Assembly: GCA_938091115.1 (NCBI GenBank)
Contig: CALKNI010000210.1
Location: forward strand, 1-38,443
Direction: 5' to 3'
DNA length: 38,443 nt
DNA from: an uncultured Pirellulaceae bacterium
Lineage (GTDB): Bacteria > Planctomycetota > Planctomycetia > Pirellulales > Pirellulaceae
This document shows, piece after piece, positions 7,230 through 15,323 of the stretch. Each line of letters opens with the position of its first letter. Position 1 is the stretch's first letter. A program made the translations under genes and the position numbers. The notes beneath the pieces are model-generated. The model ran no database searches. It was not told the origin of the DNA and was given only the letters and a program-made list of their open reading frames with translations.

Positions 7230-7749
7230 CAAACATAAACGCTATCACTTCCCCTAATTAAGTTGCTATCACCTCAGTGACCTCGAATTAAATTGCGATC
7301 GAACCGCGAAAACAAACGAATTTCTATCGAAAATTGCCGATTAAACTTGCAGAAACCGAACTAATCCAAGGCAACTCCCCACCGGATGCAATCCTGCCCG
7401 TTCCGGAGTGGACTCGGCAGGATAGGTGAAATGGCAGTAAACGGGTGATTTTGCCCGTTGCGTGTGAGATTTCCTTTTGTTAGTTTATTGCGATCGTTGT
7501 GACACAGTCCCTTCTAGAATGAATGATTTGCAAACGGATACTTGGCTTCTTGGGTCAGGTCATTGTTAGCAAACTCTGACGCTCGGACAGTTTCGCAGTT
7601 TGTTTTTCACCACTGACGTGTTGGTCATTCCAACATGCAACCCAGGCAGCGCCAACGCTTCAACGCCCCGTTTTTATTCCTGACATCCTAAGTCGGATTC
7701 AATTCATTTAGCCTCGAACATGGTCGCTGATCTCAAAAGAACTTAAATA
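7230..7749 (+). promoter_or_regulatory. rpsA leader region with hairpins and a short upstream ORF
   Basis: About 520 bases before rpsA. The perfect 8-base stem ATCCTGCC / GGCAGGAT lies at 7391-7398 and 7416-7423, and a second hairpin AACGGG / CCCGTT at 7440-7445 and 7454-7459. A nine-codon frame (MVADLKRT plus TAA, 7720-7746) is in frame with rpsA and ends three bases before its ATG. The start of the region (7240-7345) has loosely repeated units of the type GCTATCAC...AATTAA. Ribosomal protein S1 genes often have autoregulated leaders, so this region may control S1 synthesis. Confidence 0.4.
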
Positions 7750-9729
7750 ATGGTAAATCGTAATCTCATTCACTCACTTGAAGACGACGCAATCGAACTG
7801 GAGATGGGAGAGTTGTTCTCCACAACTGCCCAGGAAGATCTCGAAGAACTCAATCTTACAGAACTATATTACCCTGATGGCGTTGGCGCTGAGCAAAAAT
7901 ACGAACTCAACGAGATCGTCGAAGGAAAGATTGTTCGCGTTGACAGTGACCATGTCGTCGTAGATGTCGGCTTTAAAAGTGAAGGTACGATTCCCCGAAA
8001 CGAATGGGAAGAGCACGAAGATCAACCCGAAGTCGGGCAAAGCATCAAAGTTCTGATTGAAGATCTGGAAGATGAGCAAGGTCGTGCCGACGATCCATCA
8101 GGACTGATCGCCGTTAGCAAACGCAAAGCTGACCATATCATCCATTGGATTGATGTAATCTCGAAAGTTGCTGAAGGCGATATCGTAACTGGTACTTGCA
8201 CGCGAAAAATTAAAGGTGGACTACTGGTTGATATTGGTGTCCCAGTATTTTTACCTGCCAGCCAAGTTGACATTCGACGTCCGGGTGACATCGGTGATTA
8301 CATCGGCCGCGTTGTTCAGTGTGAAGTGCTCAAAATTGACGAACTTCGCCGAAACATTGTCGTTTCTCGTCGCTCACTGATTGAAAAAGAGCGAACATAC
8401 GCACAACAAAAACTAATGGCCGAATTGGAGACAGGACAGGTCCGAAAAGGCGTTGTGAAGAACATTGCCGACTTCGGTGCCTTTGTCGACCTCGGCGGAA
8501 TTGACGGCTTGCTGCACATCACTGATATGTCGCACACACGAATCTCGCATCCATCGCAAATGGTGTCGATGGATCAAGAACTCGACGTAATGGTGCTAAA
8601 TATCGATCGAGAAAAAATCAAGATCGCCCTTGGTTTGAAGCAATTGCTGCCTAACCCTTGGGATCAAGTCGAAGAGAAATACCCGATTGCGTCGGTTCAA
8701 ACTGGTGAAGTTGTCAACGTTATGAACTACGGAGCTTTTGTTAAACTTGAGCCTGGAATTGAAGGTCTCGTACACATCTCAGAAATGTCATGGGTTAAAC
8801 GAGTCAATCATCCGAGTGAACTAGTCAACATTGGCGACGAAATTCAAGTTTCGGTTTTGGGTATCGACAAATCGGGTGAGCAGATGTCCTTGGGCATGAA
8901 GCAAACTCAGGACAATCCTTGGGATAAAGTCGAAGGCAAATACCCAATCGGTAAAGAGATTTCTGGACGCGTCCGAAACCTTACTAACTATGGTGCTTTC
9001 ATCGAACTCGAGGAGGGAATTGATGGTCTTTTACATGTCTCTGACATGTCTTGGACACGAAAAATCAGTCATCCCAATGAAGTTCTTGAAAAAGGTCAAG
9101 AATTGACCTGCCGGATTTTGGCCGTTGACACCGACCGTCGGCGGATCGCCCTTGGATTGAAGCAAATGAATGAAGATCCATGGACAAGCGACATTCCAAA
9201 ACGATACTCACCTGGCCAGAAGATCACGGGCAAGGTAACCAAAATTACAAACTTTGGAGTATTTGTCGGACTTGAAAATGGGCTTGAAGGACTACTTCAC
9301 ATCTCGGAACTCGCCGAGCACAAAGTCGAAAACCCCGAGGACGTCGTAAAAGTTGGAGACGAGCTTGAGGTCAAAGTACTTCGTGTTGACACCGAAGAAC
9401 GAAAGATTGGACTTTCTCGCCGACGAGTCGATTGGACAGCAGAGGAGGAAGCAGCCGAAGCTAAAAAAGAAGCAGCGGAAGTTTCGGGAACTGCTGGTGG
9501 TCCCAATATTGCTCAGGCGGATCTCAAAGGCGGACTTGGAGGTGGTGGATTGTTAATTCAATCACCAGACGCAGCAGCTGCTGAAGAGGCTGCCCCCGCT
9601 GAAGAGGCTGCCCCCGCTGAAGAGGCTGCCCCCACTGAAGAGGCTGCCCCCACTGAAGAGGCTGCTCCGGCGGCCGAAGAAGCGTCAGCGGAAACTCCAG
9701 CTGAAGAAGAGAAACCGGAAGAAGGCTAA
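7750..9729 (+). CDS. rpsA: Ribosomal protein S1 (bS1)
   Basis: A 659-residue S1 protein that helps the 30S subunit bind and unfold mRNA. Six S1/OB-fold repeats can be placed at about residues 54-125, 141-208, 228-297, 313-384, 400-471 and 487-558. Repeats 3-6 share the clear pattern YGAF/FGAF...GL-LH-IS-x-x-S. The first two are more divergent, as usual for the ribosome-binding N-terminal repeats. The last 100 residues are acidic and disordered, built partly from the hexapeptide AEEAAP/TEEAAP, and end EEEKPEEG. The start ATG at 7750 has no strong ribosome binding site. It is followed by a good terminator at 9789 and so is probably monocistronic. Confidence 0.96.
   Translation: MVNRNLIHSLEDDAIELEMGELFSTTAQEDLEELNLTELYYPDGVGAEQKYELNEIVEGKIVRVDSDHVVVDVGFKSEGTIPRNEWEEHEDQPEVGQSIKVLIEDLEDEQGRADDPSGLIAVSKRKADHIIHWIDVISKVAEGDIVTGTCTRKIKGGLLVDIGVPVFLPASQVDIRRPGDIGDYIGRVVQCEVLKIDELRRNIVVSRRSLIEKERTYAQQKLMAELETGQVRKGVVKNIADFGAFVDLGGIDGLLHITDMSHTRISHPSQMVSMDQELDVMVLNIDREKIKIALGLKQLLPNPWDQVEEKYPIASVQTGEVVNVMNYGAFVKLEPGIEGLVHISEMSWVKRVNHPSELVNIGDEIQVSVLGIDKSGEQMSLGMKQTQDNPWDKVEGKYPIGKEISGRVRNLTNYGAFIELEEGIDGLLHVSDMSWTRKISHPNEVLEKGQELTCRILAVDTDRRRIALGLKQMNEDPWTSDIPKRYSPGQKITGKVTKITNFGVFVGLENGLEGLLHISELAEHKVENPEDVVKVGDELEVKVLRVDTEERKIGLSRRRVDWTAEEEAAEAKKEAAEVSGTAGGPNIAQADLKGGLGGGGLLIQSPDAAAAEEAAPAEEAAPAEEAAPTEEAAPTEEAAPAAEEASAETPAEEEKPEEG
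9580..9669 (+). repeat. Five 18-base tandem repeats in the rpsA tail
   Basis: Units at 9580, 9598, 9616, 9634 and 9652 follow GCTGAAGAGGCTGCCCCC. The last two begin ACT, and the final one ends GCTCCG. They encode AEEAAP (three) and TEEAAP (two). The near-identity suggests recent expansion, and copy number probably varies among strains. Confidence 0.95.
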
Positions 9730-9788
9730 ACGCTTAGACTAAAAACGGCTCAGCTCGAGTCATCTACCATTCAGTTGGGTAAACAACA

Positions 9789-9820
9789 AACGCTCACCCG
9801 TATAGGTGAGCGTTTTTTTT
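9789..9820 (+). terminator. Strong rho-independent terminator after rpsA
   Basis: A perfect 10-base stem AACGCTCACC / GGTGAGCGTT, loop CGTATA, followed by eight T. It lies 60 bases after the rpsA stop codon. Confidence 0.93.
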
Positions 9821-10132
9821 GGCCTCGCAGATCGGGCAAAACACGAGAGACAAGAAATTCCCCCCAACCCTGCAAACTCTCCCTGTACATCCCACCGAAG
9901 AAAGTACGCCAATGCTCGCTGGCCTCGCTCCAATGTAGTCTATAAAAATCGAAAATTCCCCTCATTTATGGGTGCCTACGTTCGATCAATCTTGGTGCTT
10001 TCTCCTCCCCTTTTAACAGGAAACGCATCGTCAGTAATATTAGAGAACCCCTGTCAGCAAACGCTCTCTTAGATAGAATTAGGATCCATCTGTGCGGGGC
10101 AAAGCCCGAAGAAAGTCCTCAGTTCTTTCAAA
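9821..10132. other. Intergenic before purL, no gene seen
   Basis: About 310 bases. It holds the purL promoter region. The last 50 bases contain a small GGGGCAAAGCCC hairpin near 10097 but no Shine-Dalgarno sequence. A frame across 9806-10072 has no coding character. Confidence 0.5.
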
Positions 10133-13100
10133 ATGGTCGATAGCGTGACGAATACTACAACCTCATCCGATAAATCCCAAACAACTCAGGGCCAAGAAAC
10201 GACCACGCTATGGCAGGTCGATATATTTCCGGTCGCCGGTCAGCCTAATCGTCTCTCGTCAGAGGTTCTCGACAACGCAACGGATCTACGAGTCGATGAA
10301 TCGCTCGAGGTCATCGCCGCCCGCGGTTTTCTCATTCAGGGTCCCTTAACCCATCAGGACGTGGCACGCTTAACATCTGAACTGCTGGTTGAGCCAGTGG
10401 TTGAACGATGTGAATTCGCATTGGTTGGGTCTGATTCGCTGTCACAACCAATTGGAAAACTAACCAATTTGCTTACCGTCCTGCCACTTCCCGGCGTAAC
10501 TGATCCTCAGGCAGAAAGCGCTTTGATGGCGATGAGGCACCTTGGATTTCCCGTCGATGTCGTTCGCACGTTTAAAAAGTTCTGGACATCCTCACTATCT
10601 GAATCCGACCAAAACCTGCTTCACAGTAAAATCTTGTGCAACGACTCAATTGAGATGATCGTTGTCGGCAAACTCGAACTGGACGAACTCCAACTTGGCC
10701 AGAAATACGAGTTTTCAAAACAAGACATTCCATTAGCGAACCTTTCCGATGAAGCTCTCATGAAAATCAGTCAGGATTGGACGCTTAGCCTTTCGCTGAT
10801 CGAGATGCATACGATTCGGGATCATTTTGAAAAACTTGGGCGCGCTCCCTCTGACATCGAACTTGAGTCCATCGCACAGACGTGGAGCGAACATTGCAGC
10901 CACAAAACACTTGCTGGACGCATCTCATACCGAGATGAAAATGGAGAACGTCAATTTGAAAACATGCTCAAAGAAACGATTTTCTCTGCGACGATGCAGA
11001 TCAGATCAGATCTCGGTGAAAGTGACTGGTGCGTTAGCGTATTCAAGGACAACGCTGGAATTGTCGAATTCGACAATAGCTACAATATCGCTTTCAAAGT
11101 AGAAACTCATAACCGCCCTTCGGCTCTCGAACCATATGGAGGCGCAAATACGGGAATTGGCGGCGTCATCCGCGACACTCTTGGAACCGGCCTTGGTGCG
11201 AAACCAATTTGCAATACAGATGTGTTTTGTTTTGCCTCTCCGGATACTCCTTTTGAAGAGCTTCCTCCCGGTGTCATGCATCCCCGCCGAATCATGAAAG
11301 GCGTCGTTTCGGGCGTCCGCGATTATGGCAACCGAATGGGCATCCCGACCGTCAATGGAGCTGTGTTTTTTGATGAGCGTTACGTCGGTAATCCGTTGGT
11401 CTTTTGTGGCAACGTTGGTCTCATACCAAAAGAAAAATCTTTCAAAGAGGTTCAACCGAATGATTTGATTGTTTCGATTGGCGGCAAAACCGGTAGGGAC
11501 GGTATCCACGGGGCGACCTTTAGTTCCGCTGAATTGACTGAATCTAGCGACATCACGTCTGGTGGAGCGGTTCAAATTGGAAATGCGATCACCGAAAAAA
11601 TGCTAATGGACGTGCTGTTGATCGCACGAGATCGGGAACTCTATTCCTCCGTTACCGATTGTGGAGCAGGAGGTTATTCCAGTGCCGTGGGAGAGATGGG
11701 AGAGGAAATTGGTGCGGAAGTCTGGCTAGATCGAGTTCCACTCAAGTACGACGGATTATCCTACACCGAAATTTGGATTTCCGAAGCTCAGGAACGGATG
11801 GTATTTGCGATTCCCGAATCGAATTGGGAACAGTTTGAAGCACTTTGCGCTTCGGAATCAGTAGAGGCTACCGTGATCGGACAATTCAAGCCAACCGGTC
11901 AATTGGTGCTCAAATATGGTGACGAAATCGTGGGCGATGTGTCCATGAGCATGCTACATGATGGCCGACCTCCCATCATTCGGGAAGCGACTTACCAACC
12001 AGTACCAGAAAGCGATATCCCTTCGTTCGAATTTAAAACTACCGCCCAATGGACAACCGATCTTTGCAAGATTCTTGCATCTCCCAACGTTGCAAGTAAA
12101 CACTGGATCATCCGACAGTACGACCACGAAGTTCAGGGAGGAAGCGTCATCAAGCCACTCGTCGGTATTCAAAATGATGGACCGGGTGACGCTGCGGTTG
12201 TACGACCCGTCCTAAATTCAAGGCGTGGACTGGCTGTTTCTTGTGGAATGAATCCTCTGTATGGCGACCTGGACACCTACCACATGGCCACCAGTGCGAT
12301 CGACGAAGCGATCCGAAATTGTGTCTCAGTAGGTGCCGACCCAACGCGGATTGCGATTCTCGACAACTTTTGCTGGGGCTACACCGATCGCCCAGAAACC
12401 CTCGGCTCGCTCGTCCGTGCCGCGATCGCCTGCCAAGATCTTTCTGTTGTTCTCCAAACGCCATTTATCAGTGGAAAGGACAGCCTCCACAACGAATTTA
12501 GCTACACCGATGAAGCAGGCAGTCGACAAACAATTTCAATCCCTTCAACCCTCTTGATCAGCGCGATGGGGCAAGTGCCTGATGTCGCAAATTGTATCAC
12601 GATGGATCTGAAAAAGGCTGGAAACGTTCTGTTTCAAGTCGGGGTCACGGGAGATCATCTCGGCGGTTCTCACTGGAACCTCGTCAACAATCTCTCAGGC
12701 GGTAAAGTCCCTACGGTTGTTCCGGAACGGGCAAAGCAGACATTCATCCAACTCCACCATGCTATCCAGAAAGGATTGGTGCGAAGTTGCCACGACATGA
12801 GCGAAGGTGGACTCGCGGTAGCCGTCGCTGAAATGGCATTCGCCGGCGGACTGGGGGCCAAAATCACGACCAACGAAGTCGGGATCGAAATCCTTCCAAG
12901 CGACTCAGATTCACAAATCGAGCTTAGCTACGCCACAGCGGCACTGCTATTCGCCGAATCTAACACTCGGTTTGTGGTTGAAATCGCACGAGAAAATGTC
13001 GAACAATTCAGAGCTTCCATGGGAGATATTGACGTACAAGAACTTGGAACAGTCATTTCAGAGCCCAACCTAACCATTGAAGTTGCTTCTAACACTGTAA

Positions 13101-13159
13101 TTCAAAGTGATTTGATCACGCTCAAGAATGCCTGGTTAGGAACGCTCGACTGGAAATAA
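10133..13159 (+). CDS. purL: Phosphoribosylformylglycinamidine synthase, PurS-PurL fusion
   Basis: 1008 residues; the ATP-dependent synthetase part of FGAM synthase (fourth step of purine synthesis). After about 25 Ser/Thr-rich residues comes a PurS-like region, then a linker (GRAPSDIELESIAQTWSEHC, around residues 235-252). The catalytic core follows. It includes the family motifs SEHCSHK near residue 250, KVETHNRPSALEPYGGANTG near 323-342, and a second AIRS-type half that has SCHDMSEGGLAVAVAEMA near residue 890. No glutaminase domain is attached; that activity is supplied by the next gene, purQ. The length lies between small PurL (about 740) and the large single-chain PurL (about 1300), consistent with PurS fused and PurQ separate. 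The start ATG has no clear ribosome binding site. Confidence 0.95.
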   Translation: MVDSVTNTTTSSDKSQTTQGQETTTLWQVDIFPVAGQPNRLSSEVLDNATDLRVDESLEVIAARGFLIQGPLTHQDVARLTSELLVEPVVERCEFALVGSDSLSQPIGKLTNLLTVLPLPGVTDPQAESALMAMRHLGFPVDVVRTFKKFWTSSLSESDQNLLHSKILCNDSIEMIVVGKLELDELQLGQKYEFSKQDIPLANLSDEALMKISQDWTLSLSLIEMHTIRDHFEKLGRAPSDIELESIAQTWSEHCSHKTLAGRISYRDENGERQFENMLKETIFSATMQIRSDLGESDWCVSVFKDNAGIVEFDNSYNIAFKVETHNRPSALEPYGGANTGIGGVIRDTLGTGLGAKPICNTDVFCFASPDTPFEELPPGVMHPRRIMKGVVSGVRDYGNRMGIPTVNGAVFFDERYVGNPLVFCGNVGLIPKEKSFKEVQPNDLIVSIGGKTGRDGIHGATFSSAELTESSDITSGGAVQIGNAITEKMLMDVLLIARDRELYSSVTDCGAGGYSSAVGEMGEEIGAEVWLDRVPLKYDGLSYTEIWISEAQERMVFAIPESNWEQFEALCASESVEATVIGQFKPTGQLVLKYGDEIVGDVSMSMLHDGRPPIIREATYQPVPESDIPSFEFKTTAQWTTDLCKILASPNVASKHWIIRQYDHEVQGGSVIKPLVGIQNDGPGDAAVVRPVLNSRRGLAVSCGMNPLYGDLDTYHMATSAIDEAIRNCVSVGADPTRIAILDNFCWGYTDRPETLGSLVRAAIACQDLSVVLQTPFISGKDSLHNEFSYTDEAGSRQTISIPSTLLISAMGQVPDVANCITMDLKKAGNVLFQVGVTGDHLGGSHWNLVNNLSGGKVPTVVPERAKQTFIQLHHAIQKGLVRSCHDMSEGGLAVAVAEMAFAGGLGAKITTNEVGIEILPSDSDSQIELSYATAALLFAESNTRFVVEIARENVEQFRASMGDIDVQELGTVISEPNLTIEVASNTVIQSDLITLKNAWLGTLDWK

Positions 13160-13231
13160 TCTGCCGATCGTTACACTACACGCTGCTTAATTTTTTTTAA
13201 TGATAATCACTTAACCCTTTACGATTTCGCC

Positions 13232-14011
13232 ATGCCTCAACCGAACGTTCTCATCCTGCGAGCTCCTGGTACTAACTGTGACCAGGAAACTGGTTACGCT
13301 TTTGACTTGGCTGGGGGAAACTCCAGTTTCGTCCATATTAATCAACTAATTGAATCCCCTGAAATGGTCAGTGATTATCAAATCCTGTGCCTTCCAGGAG
13401 GTTTCAGCTACGGGGACGACATCGCAGCCGGCAGGATTCTAGCCAGTCAAATGCAATCCCGACTCGCTGATGTGCTTGCGGAATTTCATTCCTCAGGAAA
13501 GTTAATTCTTGGAATCTGCAACGGCTTTCAAATACTTATCAAGTCGGGCTTTCTTCTCCCGCCGGACGACCAAGGCTTGCCCGCCACTCTAACCTGGAAC
13601 GACAGCGGTAGGTTTGTGGACTGTTGGGTAAACCTCAAAACCGACAACGAAAAATGCGTTTTCCTTAAAAACATTGAAAAGATGTACTTACCAATCGCTC
13701 ATGCTGAAGGGAAATTCGTCCCGCGAAACAAACAGGTTCTCAACCAACTCAAGGGCGATCATCAACTTGCCCTGAGCTATTGCCTTGCCAATGGAAGCGA
13801 CGACGATCTCGTTTATCCTGACAACCCCAATGGATCGACCGCAAATGTAGCTGGCGTCTGCGACACAACCGGACGAATTTTTGGACTAATGCCACATCCG
13901 GAGAGGTTCATCGATCCGACGCATCATCCTCGATGGACACGCGAAGGGAACTCTGCGGCCGGTGATGGACTGGCACTCTTTCAGAACGCAATCAATTTCT
14001 TCAAAGACTAA
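13232..14011 (+). CDS. purQ: FGAM synthase glutaminase subunit
   Basis: 259 residues, class I glutamine amidotransferase. It releases ammonia from glutamine for PurL. The nucleophile Cys96 sits in GICNGFQ (94-100), and the His/Glu pair is in MPHPERF (His222, Glu224). The N-terminal strand LILRAPGTNCDQET and the GGFSYGDD segment (56-63) are typical of PurQ rather than other amidotransferases. It starts 72 bases after purL on the same strand, so the two subunits are probably co-expressed. The short gap contains a T-run but no hairpin. Confidence 0.96.
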   Translation: MPQPNVLILRAPGTNCDQETGYAFDLAGGNSSFVHINQLIESPEMVSDYQILCLPGGFSYGDDIAAGRILASQMQSRLADVLAEFHSSGKLILGICNGFQILIKSGFLLPPDDQGLPATLTWNDSGRFVDCWVNLKTDNEKCVFLKNIEKMYLPIAHAEGKFVPRNKQVLNQLKGDHQLALSYCLANGSDDDLVYPDNPNGSTANVAGVCDTTGRIFGLMPHPERFIDPTHHPRWTREGNSAAGDGLALFQNAINFFKD

Positions 14012-14046
14012 ATCTTTTTTCTCAGATCGCATAGTTTGATTTCCGA

Positions 14047-15240
14047 TCAAACCAACCCACAGGAATCTCCCCCAGAACCTGGGATGCGTTGAGCGATCTG
14101 ACTAGCGTGAAACGCAAGCCACCGCGCGTCGGTGTAAACAGAATGCCCGCAACACTCACGAGCTCGCGGATCTACGCTTGCGTAATCCACAAGCGTTGCA
14201 TGCCCCTGTTGGGCGACACGTAATGCCTTTTTTAGATTTGCAACTCGGCCTCTTTTTAGAAGTTTGTGTTCAAACAATCGGCCGAGCCATCGATTCGCCT
14301 GGTAAGCACTTCGGCTCCAATACGCGGGTGGAAAATCTGACCCTGCGATGAATGCCAATTGAATAAAATCCCCCTCCTCACCTTTTACCGCGCGGATCCA
14401 TTGATTCGAATTCGTCGGCCACTGACCTCGAAAAACCTGACTGGAATCACGTGGGACATGGTTTACAAAATGCTGCAACCGTCCCACTTGTGAGTCTGGC
14501 CAGCCATAGCGGAGCGGCGTGCCGAAGGTAACAATCTCCACGGGAGAAAATACTTCATGGCGATTCGCATATTCGGAAAGTCTTACTTGCAATCTAAGCC
14601 AACTCGCAACATCAATTCGACCGGTGGCTGCATGAAAGAAAGAGGCCGCATGAAAGAAGCGTGAAAGCAACGGTTGATTCCCCTTAGTGGAGGCCTGAAG
14701 CAATTGAGTTGCGATTGCGAACACATTCCCTGCGTGACTGTGTCCCCACAGCATCAATTGCTCGTCTGCCTCATGGCTGTCCAAGAGCAGATGGCAGAGC
14801 CTAACCGCCGCGTCGGCTCGTCCCAGGTGATGATTTTCACCACTCCATGAAAAACGATCAACCAAGATCGAGTCCCGGGGGTCGGTTGCGGTCATTCCCC
14901 GTTGGAATGCCAGAGTGAACTTCTCATCGTAATTGCCACGATCTCCCGAGAGAGTGTCCACTAATCGTTTGTAACTCTGTTTCATCTTCCTACTCAGCCA
15001 AGGAAGACCTCGTTCCCAGTGACCGTACCAACCGAGTGCATCGGTCCCCACCATCGTTCCGTGGACAAGAAGAATTCGTTCTATTCCGAGGCTTGAAAAT
15101 TGATTGCGAGCAGCCGCCAACCTATTTGCAATGTCGGAGCCATCGGTAAAATCCGTTAGACCAGGCTTCAGAAGCTCGTAAGACTCAGCGGAAGGTTCAC
15201 TGGCGTAGTCGTGATGAATAAATTGTTTTTTGATCTCCAT
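14047..15240 (-). CDS. Alpha/beta-hydrolase-fold protein of unknown substrate
   Basis: 397 residues, no signal peptide. The strand-turn LLVHGT (57-62) is a typical oxyanion-hole element. WGHSHAGN (165-172) is a nucleophile elbow of the G-x-S-x-G class with Ser168. A later IVTFGTP segment and the C-terminal GHSVYTDARW, with a His, fit the rest of a catalytic triad, but the acid residue is uncertain. Hydrolases with the GHSHAG elbow include lipase- and esterase-like enzymes, and the substrate cannot be predicted. The gene converges on purQ and is downstream of glgB on the same strand, but the 300-base AT-rich gap between them gives no strong operon evidence. Confidence 0.65.
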   Translation of the reverse strand: MEIKKQFIHHDYASEPSAESYELLKPGLTDFTDGSDIANRLAAARNQFSSLGIERILLVHGTMVGTDALGWYGHWERGLPWLSRKMKQSYKRLVDTLSGDRGNYDEKFTLAFQRGMTATDPRDSILVDRFSWSGENHHLGRADAAVRLCHLLLDSHEADEQLMLWGHSHAGNVFAIATQLLQASTKGNQPLLSRFFHAASFFHAATGRIDVASWLRLQVRLSEYANRHEVFSPVEIVTFGTPLRYGWPDSQVGRLQHFVNHVPRDSSQVFRGQWPTNSNQWIRAVKGEEGDFIQLAFIAGSDFPPAYWSRSAYQANRWLGRLFEHKLLKRGRVANLKKALRVAQQGHATLVDYASVDPRARECCGHSVYTDARWLAFHASQIAQRIPGSGGDSCGLV

Positions 15241-15323
15241 GATTGGCTCGCTAACAACCCCATTCGATCAGCCATTTAAAATACGAAACGACAAAACCAA
15301 ACCAACATCCAAAAGAGACAGCG

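Noticed and set aside
10090-10125. GAAGAAAGTCC before purL resembling an RNase P core motif
   Set aside because: The other conserved RNase P segments are missing and the motif is too short.
14034-14052. GTTTGAT / ATCAAAC hairpin between convergent purQ and hydrolase genes
   Set aside because: The stem is only seven AT-rich pairs without a T run and overlaps a stop codon; not counted as a terminator.
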